A stretch of 64,000 nt of DNA. It comes from Pedosphaera parvula Ellin514 (GTDB lineage Bacteria > Verrucomicrobiota > Verrucomicrobiia > Limisphaerales > Pedosphaeraceae). Below are positions 53,845-62,892 of the stretch, piece after piece. Every line of letters starts with the position of its first letter. Positions within the stretch are counted from its first letter, which is position 1. The translations under genes and the position numbers were made by a program. Under the pieces are notes generated by a model. It saw nothing but the letters and a program-made list of their open reading frames with translations. It had not been told where the DNA came from and ran no database searches. The DNA is taken from positions 225,191 to 289,190 of the forward strand of contig NZ_ABOX02000004.1 in the NCBI RefSeq assembly GCF_000172555.1, read 5' to 3'.

Positions 53845-54017
53845 GCACCGATCACGGTAATTGGGCGTGCGGCTTGGAAGGGCCGTACGCATTCCTCACT
53901 AATTTAAATAACCTACAAATCCAATCATTGAAATAGAACCGGAGGCGAGCGTAAGGCTTTGGTTGTGCGTGAAGGCAGCCAGAGTCGAGATAAGTTGAAA
54001 ATAAATAGGAATGAACA

Positions 54018-55679
54018 ATGAAAACTAAACGAACTCACTGGATGTGCAGCTTTTGGGCTGCTCTCATGGCATTGACATTTGTGCTGCCCGGAGTTTCCGA
54101 GGCGCTGGCGCAGACCAAGAAACCCAACATTCTGTTCATCGTTTCCGATGACACGGGCTACGGCGACCTCGGCGCGTACGGGGGTGGCGAGGGGCGCGGT
54201 ATGCCGACGCCTAACTTTGACCGGTTGGCGAAAGAGGGCATGCAGTTCTATTCATTCTACGCACAACCGAGTTGCACGCCGGGACGCGCCGCGATGATCA
54301 CCGGTCGCATTCCCAACCGCAGTGGCATGACAACGGTAGCGTTTCAGGGCCAGGGCGGTGGCTTGCCAAAGGCGGAATGGACACTCGGGTCCGTGTTGAA
54401 GACTGCGGGTTACAAGACGTATTTCACCGGCAAATGGCACCTGGGTGAAGCGGACTATGCACTCCCGAATGCGCACGGTTACGACATGATGGAGCACTGT
54501 TTCCTCTATCACTGCAACGCCTACACCTATGGCGATCCGACGTGGTTCCCCGACATGGACCCGAAGCTGCGGGAAATGTTCGACAAAGTGACCAAGGGTT
54601 CGATGTCAGGCAACACAGGAGAAAAGGCCCATGAGGATTGGAAGGTCAATGGCCAGTACGTGGATACGCCGGAAAAGGGAGTCGTCGGCATTCCGTTTAT
54701 GGACAAATACATTGAGCAGTCCGGATTGAAGTTCCTGGAGGACGCCGCGAAAAACACAAACCAGCCGTTTTTCATCAGCATCAACTTCATGAAGGTCCAC
54801 CAGCCGAATCTGCCAGCCCCGGAGTTTGTTCATAAATCCATGTCGAAGAGCAAATATGCGGACTCAGTGGTGGAGTTGGATGCACGCATTGGGCACATAA
54901 TGGACAAGCTGCGCGAGCTGGGTTTGGACAAGGATACACTGGTTTTCTACACAACTGACAATGGCGCGTGGCAGGATGTGTATCCAGATGCAGGTTACAC
55001 TCCATTCCGTGGGACAAAGGGAACTGTGCGCGAGGGCGGGAACCGCGTTCCAGCCATTGCGGTGTGGCCGGGCAAGATCGCACCCGATTCAAAGAACCAC
55101 GACATCGTGGGCGGTCTCGACTTGATGGCCACCTTCGCTGCTGTGGCTGGCGCCAAACTTCCCGAGAAGGATCTCGAAGGAAAACCCATGGTGTTTGACA
55201 GCTACGACATGACACCGTTGCTGTTGGGCAAGGGAAAGTGCGACCGCACGTCGTGGTTTTACTTTACCGAGGATGAACTCTCCCCCGGTGCCGCGCGTGT
55301 TAACAATTACAAAGCGGTGTTCAACCTGCGCGGGGATGACGGACAGCCGACGGGAGGACTCGCAGTAGATAGCAATCTCGGATGGAAAGGCCAGCAAAAA
55401 TATGTCGCCACAGTGCCACAGGTTTTCGATCTCTGGGCAGACCCACAGGAACGTTATGACATCTTCATGAACAACTTCACGGAACGCACCTGGGTCATGA
55501 TCACCATCAGTGATGAGATCAAAAAGCTGATGAAAACGTACGTTCAGTATCCTCCGCGCAAGGTGCAGAGCGAGAGCTACACGGGTCCGATCACGCTATC
55601 GGCATACCAGCGGTTCGAGTGGATCAGGGAGCAGGTCAAAAAGGAAGGCATCAACATTCCGCTGCCAACGGGCAACTAG
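54018..55679 (+). CDS. Secreted arylsulfatase (second)
   Basis: A 553-residue type I sulfatase, paralogous to the first but not a close duplicate. The signal peptide is WAALMALTFVLPGVSEALAQ, followed by KKPNILFIVSDDTGYGDLGA. The formylglycine motif is CTPGR in PSCTPGRAAMITGR, the standard C-x-P-x-R form. Metal and substrate blocks are YFTGKWHLGEAD and YTTDNGAWQDVYPDAG. It lies 173 bases after the first sulfatase gene. Two sulfatases with separate specificities would suit degradation of a sulfated polymer or lipid (inference). Confidence 0.94.
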   Translation: MKTKRTHWMCSFWAALMALTFVLPGVSEALAQTKKPNILFIVSDDTGYGDLGAYGGGEGRGMPTPNFDRLAKEGMQFYSFYAQPSCTPGRAAMITGRIPNRSGMTTVAFQGQGGGLPKAEWTLGSVLKTAGYKTYFTGKWHLGEADYALPNAHGYDMMEHCFLYHCNAYTYGDPTWFPDMDPKLREMFDKVTKGSMSGNTGEKAHEDWKVNGQYVDTPEKGVVGIPFMDKYIEQSGLKFLEDAAKNTNQPFFISINFMKVHQPNLPAPEFVHKSMSKSKYADSVVELDARIGHIMDKLRELGLDKDTLVFYTTDNGAWQDVYPDAGYTPFRGTKGTVREGGNRVPAIAVWPGKIAPDSKNHDIVGGLDLMATFAAVAGAKLPEKDLEGKPMVFDSYDMTPLLLGKGKCDRTSWFYFTEDELSPGAARVNNYKAVFNLRGDDGQPTGGLAVDSNLGWKGQQKYVATVPQVFDLWADPQERYDIFMNNFTERTWVMITISDEIKKLMKTYVQYPPRKVQSESYTGPITLSAYQRFEWIREQVKKEGINIPLPTGN

Positions 55680-55707
55680 TTCTCTCATCGAGACTTCGCA
55701 GCGTTCC

Positions 55708-55741
55708 GTCCGCGTGCGTGCGAAGACGCCTCGGTGCGGAC
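55708..55741 (+). promoter_or_regulatory. Leader hairpin of the DUF1254 gene
   Basis: GTCCGC (55708-55713) pairs with GCGGAC (55736-55741). It is a near copy of the hairpin before the first sulfatase gene, including the bases inside the loop, and it is followed by GAAATAAACAAGGAAGGAAC, a purine-rich ribosome-binding region. Confidence 0.55.
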
Positions 55742-55768
55742 AGAGATGAAATAAACAAGGAAGGAACA

Positions 55769-57307
55769 ATGAAAACGAAACGACCTCACTGGAAGCGCAG
55801 CTTGGGGATTGCCATCATGGGATTGGCATTTGCGCTAACGAGTGACTGGCTGATTCCTACAGTTCATGCTCAGGAAAAGACTTCTGACTACACCTTCAAG
55901 GGAGGTTATCCAACTTCTGAAGCCGCGCAAAAGGCGCATGAGAATGCGGATTTTCAGCGGGCAGTGACGGCTTATCGGTTTTGGTATCCGACCGTTTCGT
56001 GCGAAAGTATTTTTAACGGAAATCGGGCCAACGGCTTCAAGGATAATGAAAGTTTCATCATCCTGTCGGCCGGGCCGCGTCAGGTGGGATTCACATTGAA
56101 TTCGGATACGCCGTACGGGTCGGCTGCGATCGATTTGAAGGATGGTCCGATGGTTATCGAATTGCCTCCGGGCTCTTACATCGGACTGGTGAATGATCAT
56201 AATCAAGGCTGGGTGATGGACATGGGGATACCGGGGCCGGACGCAGGCAAAGGAGGCAAGCATATCGTGCTGCCGCCCGGTTACGACGGAATAATACCGG
56301 ATGAATATCATATTGGTCGCTCCAAGTCGCTTAAGAATCTGGTCGCCATTCGAGCATTGCCGGAAAAAGGGGACGTGCAAGGGGCGATGAATGCCTTGCG
56401 TGCCGTCAAAATCCATCCCTTCTCAGACGCTAATCCGCGTCCCATGGCAGCGGTCGATGTCACTGGAAAGTCCCTGGACGTTTCCTGTCTTAAATGGGAG
56501 GACAACATGCAGTTCTGGGAGGTTTTGCATAAAGTGATTAATTCAGAACCGCTGACCGAAGAGTTCCGACCGATGTATGGATTACTTTCGGCAATCGGCA
56601 TCGAAAAGGGCAAGCCGTTTGCGCCGGATGCCAGGATGAAGGGCATTCTCGAACGCGCAGCCAAAGCCGGGCGGGATCAAATGCTCGTTGCTGCTTTCGC
56701 TTCTGCCCGACCGGATCGCATGACATGGCCAGACCGCAAGTGGGAATGGATTGGGCTTGTTCCCGGCAGCGCGCAATTCGAGACGCCCAGTGGCATGGAT
56801 CTCGAAGCCCGCGACCGCTGGTTCGCCCAGGCGATTGTCACCTCGCCCGCAATGTTCCGCCGCAGCCCGGGAGCTGGTTCGCTCTACTGGCTGGGCCTGC
56901 GCGATAGCAGCGGGGCTTATCTTGATGGCGGTAAAAGTTATAAACTTACCGTTCCTCAACCGGTGCCCGCCAAACTCTTCTGGTCGGTAACAGTCTATGA
57001 CGCACAGACGCGTTCCGAAGTTCAGACAGACCAGGACAAGGCTGCACTTCGTTCGATGTTTGAATTAAAGGATGTGGCAGGAACTGCGCCGGTGGACTTG
57101 TATTTTGGTCCTACGCCTCTCGCGGGTCAGAAAGGTAGATGGATCAAGACTGTTCCTGGAAGAGGCTGGTTCGCGTACTTCCGTATTTACGGACCGGAAT
57201 CGCCCGCATTCGATGGTTCATGGAAGCCAGGTGATTTTGAAGTTCAGCTGAGCCAGCAATTGCAGCCTACCGGCGCGCCGACGGGAAGGCGCAAGGTTCC
57301 GCAATAG
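55769..57307 (+). CDS. Secreted DUF1254/DUF1214 protein
   Basis: A 512-residue exported protein. The signal peptide (RSLGIAIMGLAFALTSDWLI) starts MKTKRPHW, like the sulfatases. The DUF1254 domain lies at about 55-190 (AYRFWYPTVSCESIFNGNRA, GFTLNSDTPYGSAAIDLKDG, VIELPPGSYIGLVNDHNQGW) and DUF1214 at about 390-500 (SGAYLDGGKSYKLTVPQPVP, FWSVTVYDAQTRSEVQ, GWFAYFRIYGPESPAFDGSW). The pair is frequent in secreted proteins, and its biochemical role is unknown. The ATG at 55769 follows AAGGAAGGAAC. It is 89 bases after the second sulfatase gene. Confidence 0.9.
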   Translation: MKTKRPHWKRSLGIAIMGLAFALTSDWLIPTVHAQEKTSDYTFKGGYPTSEAAQKAHENADFQRAVTAYRFWYPTVSCESIFNGNRANGFKDNESFIILSAGPRQVGFTLNSDTPYGSAAIDLKDGPMVIELPPGSYIGLVNDHNQGWVMDMGIPGPDAGKGGKHIVLPPGYDGIIPDEYHIGRSKSLKNLVAIRALPEKGDVQGAMNALRAVKIHPFSDANPRPMAAVDVTGKSLDVSCLKWEDNMQFWEVLHKVINSEPLTEEFRPMYGLLSAIGIEKGKPFAPDARMKGILERAAKAGRDQMLVAAFASARPDRMTWPDRKWEWIGLVPGSAQFETPSGMDLEARDRWFAQAIVTSPAMFRRSPGAGSLYWLGLRDSSGAYLDGGKSYKLTVPQPVPAKLFWSVTVYDAQTRSEVQTDQDKAALRSMFELKDVAGTAPVDLYFGPTPLAGQKGRWIKTVPGRGWFAYFRIYGPESPAFDGSWKPGDFEVQLSQQLQPTGAPTGRRKVPQ

Positions 57308-57356
57308 CCGTGGCAATCGTGATTTTCCATTTAACCGACATCAAGAGGAGAAACCT

Positions 57357-58760
57357 ATGGACATTATTGAAAGGAAACGGAGTAGCTTTTTAAACCTGCT
57401 CCACTGGTGTATTGTAGTTGCAATCGTTGTCTTACCGGCCTGCATGGTAAATGATGCAGTCTCGCAGTCAATAAATCCACCGATGCCCACCACCGTTTTG
57501 TTCCAGAATGTGCGCATCTTTGATGGGAAGAGCGACACGTTGTCGGCGCCTTCCAATGTGCTGGTGCGCAGCAACAAGATTGCGAAGATTTCGACAGAGC
57601 CAATTCCGGTCGATCGGCGCGCGGATACGAAGATCATTGAAGGAGGCGGACGCACATTGATGCCGGGGCTGATCGACGCGCATTGGCATACGATGTTGGC
57701 GGCGACCCCGCTGCAAACGGTGACGACCGGAGATGTTGGCTATCTCAATCTGCTCGCCGGGAAGGAAGCCGGAGATACGTTGATGCGCGGATTCACCACT
57801 GTGCGGGATCTGGGTGGACCGTCCTTTGGGCTCAAACAGGCTATTGATGAAGGCGTTGTCGCGGGTCCGCGCATTTATCCGGCAGGTGCGATGATTACGG
57901 TCACCAGCGGGCACGGCGATTTTCGGCATTCCTTCGAAGTGCCGAGAACAATCGGCGCCCCACTCACACGGCAGGAGCAGCTTGGTGGCAGCATGGTTGC
58001 GGATAGTCCGGATGAGGTGAGGGTGCGGGTGCGCGAGCAGCTTCTGCTAGGGGCATCGGAGATCAAATTGACGGCGGGTGGTGGTGTGGCATCGCCGCAT
58101 AGCCCGTTGGATGTGTCCACCTTTACCGAGCCGGAGTTGCGTGCGGCCGTGGAAGCTGCGGGAAACTGGGGCACATATGTGACGGTGCATGCATACACGT
58201 CCAATGCAATTCAAGGAGCGATCGCGGCGGGCGTAAAGTGCGTCGAGCATGGGCATCTCATGGATGAAGCGACCGCGAAGTTGATGGCGGATAAGGGCAT
58301 CTGGCTGAGCACGCAACCATTCTCATTCGAAGAGGATTCGAACCCGTTTCCAGTCGGTTCAACACAATGGGCCAAAAAGATGGAAGTGGCCGCCGGCACG
58401 GACAAGGTATACGCGCTGGCGAAGAAGTACAAACTCAAGACGGCTTTTGGCACCGACATATTGTTCAATGCGAAGGCAGCGGCTGAACAAGGGGCGTTCC
58501 TGGCGAAAATGGTTCGTTGGTACTCGCCTGCTGAAGCGCTGAGGATGGCAACGTCCGTAAATGGTGAGTTGCTGCGCTTATCAGGGCCGCGCAATCCGTA
58601 TCCTGGAACGCTGGGTGTGGTTGAGGAAGGGGCACTTGCCGATTTGTTATTGGTGGATGGTGATCCGGTTGCAGATATCAAGTTGATTGAAGATCCGGGG
58701 AAGAATTTTGTGGTGATTATGAAAGATGGGAAGGTTTATAAGAATACTCTGACGAAGTAA
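57357..58760 (+). CDS. Secreted amidohydrolase-superfamily enzyme
   Basis: A 467-residue metal-dependent hydrolase of the imidazolonepropionase/Xaa-Pro-dipeptidase-like subgroup. A signal peptide (WCIVVAIVVLPACMVNDA) is present. Catalytic elements are MPGLIDAHWHTML (HxH), EIKLTAGGGVAS (carboxylated lysine), VTVHAYTSNA and KCVEHGHLMDE (histidines) and AFGTDILFN (aspartate). The start has GAGGAG before it. It follows the DUF1254 gene by 49 bases and probably shares its transcript. The substrate is unknown. Confidence 0.9.
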   Translation: MDIIERKRSSFLNLLHWCIVVAIVVLPACMVNDAVSQSINPPMPTTVLFQNVRIFDGKSDTLSAPSNVLVRSNKIAKISTEPIPVDRRADTKIIEGGGRTLMPGLIDAHWHTMLAATPLQTVTTGDVGYLNLLAGKEAGDTLMRGFTTVRDLGGPSFGLKQAIDEGVVAGPRIYPAGAMITVTSGHGDFRHSFEVPRTIGAPLTRQEQLGGSMVADSPDEVRVRVREQLLLGASEIKLTAGGGVASPHSPLDVSTFTEPELRAAVEAAGNWGTYVTVHAYTSNAIQGAIAAGVKCVEHGHLMDEATAKLMADKGIWLSTQPFSFEEDSNPFPVGSTQWAKKMEVAAGTDKVYALAKKYKLKTAFGTDILFNAKAAAEQGAFLAKMVRWYSPAEALRMATSVNGELLRLSGPRNPYPGTLGVVEEGALADLLLVDGDPVADIKLIEDPGKNFVVIMKDGKVYKNTLTK

Positions 58761-59186
58761 TTGAAGTGTTGTGGATTCATGCCTTGGGTCTTATCGCGCG
58801 GAATGGGTGGATTGGTTGGCGTCGCGGTCCTCCCTCACCCACCCCTCTCAACAAAACCGAAGAAACCTCGTTTCGGATGCCTAATTGAGCCACCACTTTA
58901 TTGTTATTATTTCATCGTAAGCGGGTTTGGAAACCGGCGCTCCGGGGGTGGCGGGTTTGCCAACAGGCGTACGCGGGGAATTGACGTGCTCGAAGTTTGA
59001 TCCGGCTTACCCAGAATGCTACGTGAGAATTGATGCCCGGCGGCGGGATGGATCGCGGGGCGCGTTCGCGAGTGAAAGCCGTTCCGAATGGAGGCATAGA
59101 GTGATCACGAGAAGGCTATTTGACAACCCTGTGGCGGTGAGCGACATGGATAAAGCATCCCAATTCTCACTTGGGCGTGAAGCGGT
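58761..59186. other. Intergenic region upstream of the porin gene
   Basis: These 426 bases hold the first copy of the direct repeat at 58885-59097 and the promoter region of the porin gene. No convincing gene is present. The stretch before 58885 contains only low-complexity C/T-rich sequence. Confidence 0.5.
58885..59097. repeat. Direct repeat copy A upstream of the porin gene
   Basis: About 213 bases recur at 60642-60836 in the same orientation. Shared words include TTGAGCCAC, TCATCGTAAGC, GGAAACCGGCG, GGGGTGGCGGGTT, GCCAACAGGCGT, the run CGTGCTCGAAGTTTGATCCG followed by GCTTAC, GAGAATTGATGCC and GGCGGCGGGATGG. Copy A has an extra segment AAAGCCGTTCCGAAT near its right end. Confidence 0.85.
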
Positions 59187-60581
59187 ATGAAAACCAACCT
59201 CATGAAGCTCGCGCTGACCGGGACGCTGGCACTGAGTGCGGTCGGAGTAGTTCAAGCACAATCAGATTCCAAATCATCGGGCAGCAATACTGATCAGCAA
59301 AATGGGTCGGCTGCAGCGCCTGCGGGGCTTCTGCCGGTTCCGGATTACTCGACTGATATCTGGACACGACAGTACCTGACTGGCGATTGGGGCGGTGCGC
59401 GCACGAACCTGGCCAACAAAGGCGTCCAGCTCGGGGTGGAATGGAATCAGTATGTCCAAAGCGTGGTTGATGGCGGGCGCGAACGCGCAACAGAATATGG
59501 CGGTAGCTTTGATTACAGGCTCAATCTAGACCTGATGCGCATGGGGGTATTGCCGGGAGCGTTGATTAAATTCCGAGCTGAATCGCGCTATGGTCGCTCG
59601 GTCAATGGTATTGCAGGGCCCATCCTGCCGGTCAACAGCGACGCTTTTTTTCCGAACACTGGCAAACTCGATCAGGATATAGCCCTCGCAATTACCGACC
59701 TCAACTACACCCAGTTCTTTTCTGAGCATCTGGGTTTGTTCGCAGGCAAGCTCGACATCCTTGATGCCGATCCTAATGAGTTCGCTTCGGGCCGCGGAAC
59801 GAGCCAGTTCATGAACGCGAACTTTCTCTTCAACCCGGCGGTGACATTGCGGCTTCCTTACAGCTCGCTCGGTGCTGGCGTAGTGTGGATGCCAATTGTC
59901 CCCGGAACGAACGGCGGCGTCACCATCATTAGCATGGTCATAAACACAGCAGACTCGTCGACAACCACGGGCTTCAACGACTTTGGCAAGGGACAGACAT
60001 GGATCACGGAGGCAGATTTTCAATATCCACTGGGACATCTTCCCGGCGGAATGAATGTCGGAGCCCTCTACTCCTTCAACCAGGATTTTCCCAAAATCAG
60101 AAGCCGACTGGTATTCCTGCCGGGGCAGGGGCTCGTTGTCCCCACACAGAACTACACATGGGCGGTCTTCTGTAGCGGATGGCAGTATCTTTATACAAAA
60201 GAATCGAGCTATAGGCCAGTTGACCTGCTCAATGGCGAGCCGGATCGCCAAGGCATTGGGCTTTTTTCACGTTTTGGCTTCGCTGACAAACAGACCAATC
60301 CTACTGAATGGGCCGTCAGTGTGGGCGTCGGCGGGCGCGGTATGATTCCAACACGCGATGATGATGCATTCGGCATCGGTTACTACTACAACAATATTCA
60401 GAAGCTTAGGCTTTCCGGCTTCCTGGGATTGAGAAACTCGGCTCAGGGATTTGAGTGCTTTTATAATGTCGCTGTCACACCGTCCTGCCACGCGACGTTA
60501 GACCTGCAGTTGGTGGAATCGGGGCAATCACGTGTGAACACGGCGACGATTCTTGGGTTGCGGGCGAGTGTTGATTTTTGA
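59187..60581 (+). CDS. Carbohydrate porin, OprB family
   Basis: A 464-residue outer-membrane porin. A signal peptide (KLALTGTLALSAVGVVQAQ) is followed by a short polar linker and the OprB-type start WTRQYLTGDWGGARTNLANK. The barrel shows alternating strand patterns such as GSFDYRLNLDLMRMGVLPGA, YTQFFSEHLGLFAGKLDILD and FGIGYYYNNIQKLRLSGFLG, and ends in a C-terminal phenylalanine (RASVDF), the usual outer-membrane signature. OprB porins take up sugars, so it may import the products of the secreted hydrolases upstream (inference). It sits between two copies of a repeat of about 200 bp. Confidence 0.92.
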   Translation: MKTNLMKLALTGTLALSAVGVVQAQSDSKSSGSNTDQQNGSAAAPAGLLPVPDYSTDIWTRQYLTGDWGGARTNLANKGVQLGVEWNQYVQSVVDGGRERATEYGGSFDYRLNLDLMRMGVLPGALIKFRAESRYGRSVNGIAGPILPVNSDAFFPNTGKLDQDIALAITDLNYTQFFSEHLGLFAGKLDILDADPNEFASGRGTSQFMNANFLFNPAVTLRLPYSSLGAGVVWMPIVPGTNGGVTIISMVINTADSSTTTGFNDFGKGQTWITEADFQYPLGHLPGGMNVGALYSFNQDFPKIRSRLVFLPGQGLVVPTQNYTWAVFCSGWQYLYTKESSYRPVDLLNGEPDRQGIGLFSRFGFADKQTNPTEWAVSVGVGGRGMIPTRDDDAFGIGYYYNNIQKLRLSGFLGLRNSAQGFECFYNVAVTPSCHATLDLQLVESGQSRVNTATILGLRASVDF

Positions 60582-60641
60582 GTGGTGGTGGGAGGTGGGG
60601 ATGGGGTGGAGAGAATGGTCGAAGAGTTTCGCGTGCCTTGG

Positions 60642-60836
60642 TTGAGCCACTGCGTTATTAGTACTACTTCATCGTAAGCCGTTCTGGAAACCGGCGTTCC
60701 AGGGGTGGCGGGTTAGCCAACAGGCGTGCGCGGGGAATTGGCGTGCTCGAAGTTTGATCCGGCTTACGGATGCTACGCGAGAATTGATGCCTGGCGGCGG
60801 GATGGGATCTCGGGGCGCGTACGCGAGTGGAGGCAT
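60642..60836. repeat. Direct repeat copy B downstream of the porin gene
   Basis: About 195 bases match copy A at 58885-59097 in the same orientation with scattered substitutions and a few short indels. It has GCCGTTCTGGAAACCGG where the palindromic core is expected, so the core palindrome is partly lost. It ends at GAGGCAT, as copy A does. Confidence 0.85.
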
Positions 60837-60857
60837 TTGAAAGGGTTATCATCGCTG

Positions 60858-60891
60858 ATTGTCCGTCGTTCGTGGTCAGTTCTCCGTTCTG
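60858..60891. repeat. Heptanucleotide short tandem repeat, family 1
   Basis: Units ATTGTCC, GTCGTTC, GTGGTCA, GTTCTCC and a partial GTTCTG follow each other with period 7. On the other strand they match the GGACAAC/TGACCAC style of the array at 3363-3383. Confidence 0.6.
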
Positions 60892-61026
60892 TTTTTCTCT
60901 CTTTTACTTTGAGAGGACGTCAGAGACGCAAAGGAGGGTTTCAGGCCAGATACTCAACAAAGTCAAATTGAGGATGGAACTCATGGGACTAAAAGACGGG
61001 GCTGACGAGCGTTAACGGGAGATAAA

Positions 61027-62784
61027 TTACCTTTTGGAATCGCGTTTATGACGCAGAGCTTTCATCAGTTCCGGAAGCGGGAGGGTGTTGATGACATCGG
61101 CCTTCGTGAGCCAGCCTTTGCGGGCGATGCCAGCGCCGAGACGGAGGAAGCCGGCGTTTTCGTTGCGATGGGCATCGCAGTTGATGACACATTTCACCCC
61201 TTTGGATTTGGCATATTGCCATAGGCGCCAATCCATGTCGAAACGATAGGGGTTGGCATTGAGTTCGATCCAGGTGCCGGTTTCGGCGCAGGCATCGATG
61301 ATGGCTTGCTGATTGACCTTGTAGGGTTCCCGTTCGAGGAGCAGTCGCCCGGTGATGTGACCGAGCATGTGGACGTAGGGATTTTGCGCGGCGCGAATGA
61401 GACGATTAGTGTTGTCGGCTTCATTGCTGGAAAAACCAGCGTGGAGGCTGGCGACAACAACATCGAGTTCGGCGAGGAGATCGTCATCGAAGTCGACGCG
61501 GTCCTTCAAGATATCGACTTCAGAACCGGTGAGCAGGCGGAAGTCACTGCCCTGGTCAGCGAGGCTTTGGTTGATTTTTTTGACGGCTTTGATCTGTTCG
61601 CGCAGGCGGGCAGGTTCGAGGCCGTGAGCTTGAAAGGAAGATTTGGAGTGATCGGTGATGGCCCAGTAATCGCAGCCAAGTTCGATCATGTAATTGACGA
61701 TATCTTCGAGGGTCGCGTGGCCATCGCTCCAGGTGGAGTGATTGTGGAGCGAGCCACGGAGTTCAGTCCACTCGAGGAGTCGCGGAAGCTTCCCCTGCTC
61801 TGCCGCGATGAATTCGCCGTGGTCTTCGCGCAATTCGGGCGGGATGTAGGCGAGGTCGAGCTTTTGAAAAATTTCCTCCTCGGTTTTGCACGGGACGAGG
61901 AGCTTCGAGTCGCGGGTTTCCTCCTTCGATTTAAAAAGGCCGTATTCGTTGAGGCGCAGGCCGCGCTGGATGGCACGCTGGCGCATGACGATATTGTGTT
62001 CCTTGCTGCCGGTGAAATAGGCGAGAGCGAAGGGATATTCGGCATCACTGACGACGCGGAGATCGGCTTGTATGCCACCGGTGATGATGACGGTGGCCTT
62101 GGTGTCACCTTTGGCGACCACATTGATGACGCCGGGTTGAGAGACAAAGAACTCGAGAATTTCGGAAGGTTTTTTGGAGGAGACCAGGAAATCGATATCA
62201 CCGACGACCTCCTTGGAACGTCGCAAGCTACCTGCGCTACTGCAACGGATGACATCGGGATGACCACGGAGAGTATCAAGAATGGGTTCAGCGGCGGCGA
62301 TGGCTTTGCTGAGATGATGGCGCGAGGCATAGGTGCGGCGGAAAGCGATGCCTTCGCAAATTTTGGTCTGGGTCTTCTCGCCAAATCCGGCGAGTTCCGC
62401 CACCTTGCCTGCCTGGCACGCGGCTTCGAGTTCGGCAACGGTTTTGATGCCGAGTTTATCGTGCAGAACTTTGACCTTCTTGGGACCGACGCCGGGAATT
62501 TGAAGCATCTCGAGCAGGCCGGGCGGAGTTTCGGCTTTGAGTTCGTCGTAGTAGGTCATGTGGCCGGTGGTGACGAGCTCGGTGATTTTCTTTTGGAGCG
62601 CTTCGCCGAAACCTTTGATGTCGCCGAGACGATTTTCAGCGACGATTTTTTCCAACGGTTCGTTGAGGGTTTCCAACGTGCGGGCGGCGTTGGCGTAGGC
62701 ACGGGTTTTGAAGGGATTTTCGCCTTTCAATTCGAGCAGAATCCCAATCTCGATGAGAATCTCAGCCACTTGCTCTTTGTCCAT
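61027..62784 (-). CDS. polX: DNA polymerase/3'-5' exonuclease PolX
   Basis: A 585-residue family X polymerase with a PHP domain, used in gap-filling DNA repair. Helix-hairpin-helix motifs are at about 50-130 (FGEALQKKITELVTTG, IPGVGPKKVKVLHDKLGI). The nucleotidyltransferase palm has GSLRRSKEVVGDIDFLVSS with two catalytic aspartates and the third near GIQADLRVV. The PHP exonuclease starts at about 350 with SLHNHSTWSDGHATLEDI and has further metal-binding residues in YWAITDHSKSS, VASLHAGFSSNE and KCVINCDAHRNEN. The length fits bacterial PolX. It is divergent from thiD. Confidence 0.95.
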   Translation of the reverse strand: MDKEQVAEILIEIGILLELKGENPFKTRAYANAARTLETLNEPLEKIVAENRLGDIKGFGEALQKKITELVTTGHMTYYDELKAETPPGLLEMLQIPGVGPKKVKVLHDKLGIKTVAELEAACQAGKVAELAGFGEKTQTKICEGIAFRRTYASRHHLSKAIAAAEPILDTLRGHPDVIRCSSAGSLRRSKEVVGDIDFLVSSKKPSEILEFFVSQPGVINVVAKGDTKATVIITGGIQADLRVVSDAEYPFALAYFTGSKEHNIVMRQRAIQRGLRLNEYGLFKSKEETRDSKLLVPCKTEEEIFQKLDLAYIPPELREDHGEFIAAEQGKLPRLLEWTELRGSLHNHSTWSDGHATLEDIVNYMIELGCDYWAITDHSKSSFQAHGLEPARLREQIKAVKKINQSLADQGSDFRLLTGSEVDILKDRVDFDDDLLAELDVVVASLHAGFSSNEADNTNRLIRAAQNPYVHMLGHITGRLLLEREPYKVNQQAIIDACAETGTWIELNANPYRFDMDWRLWQYAKSKGVKCVINCDAHRNENAGFLRLGAGIARKGWLTKADVINTLPLPELMKALRHKRDSKR

Positions 62785-62798
62785 GAGAGAAATATGGA

Positions 62799-62829
62799 GT
62801 TCGAAAGGGAAAGTTCAAAGCGGAAAGTT
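62799..62829. repeat. Heptanucleotide short tandem repeat, family 2
   Basis: Units GTTCGAA, AGGGAAA, GTTCAAA, GCGGAAA and a partial GTTG occur in series between the divergent polX and thiD genes. On the other strand they read CTTTC/CTTTG-type units like the array at 17194-17221. Confidence 0.6.
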
Positions 62830-62892
62830 GCGGTGGAACCTGCGGGTCATTTTTGAAGTGCTGCGAGCGGCGAATCCAATTAAGTTAAGGTC

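Larger units (their letters stand above)
60582..61026. other. Intergenic region after the porin gene
   Basis: These 445 bases hold direct repeat copy B (60642-60836) and a family 1 heptamer array (60858-60891). The region separates the porin gene from the convergent polX gene. No gene is supported and I could not identify a terminator. Confidence 0.5.

Noticed and set aside
58912..60691. CRISPR-like repeats around the porin gene
   Set aside because: There are only two long copies separated by a full gene. No short regular spacers and no cas genes are present.
61306..62856. 516-residue plus-strand open frame opposite polX
   Set aside because: polX shows every expected motif on the minus strand. 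The plus-strand product is a low-complexity Gly/Asp/Phe sequence typical of a shadow frame.
62785..62892. TPP riboswitch upstream of thiD
   Set aside because: The gap is only 108 bases, contains a heptamer array, and lacks the conserved CUGAGA core of the thi-box.
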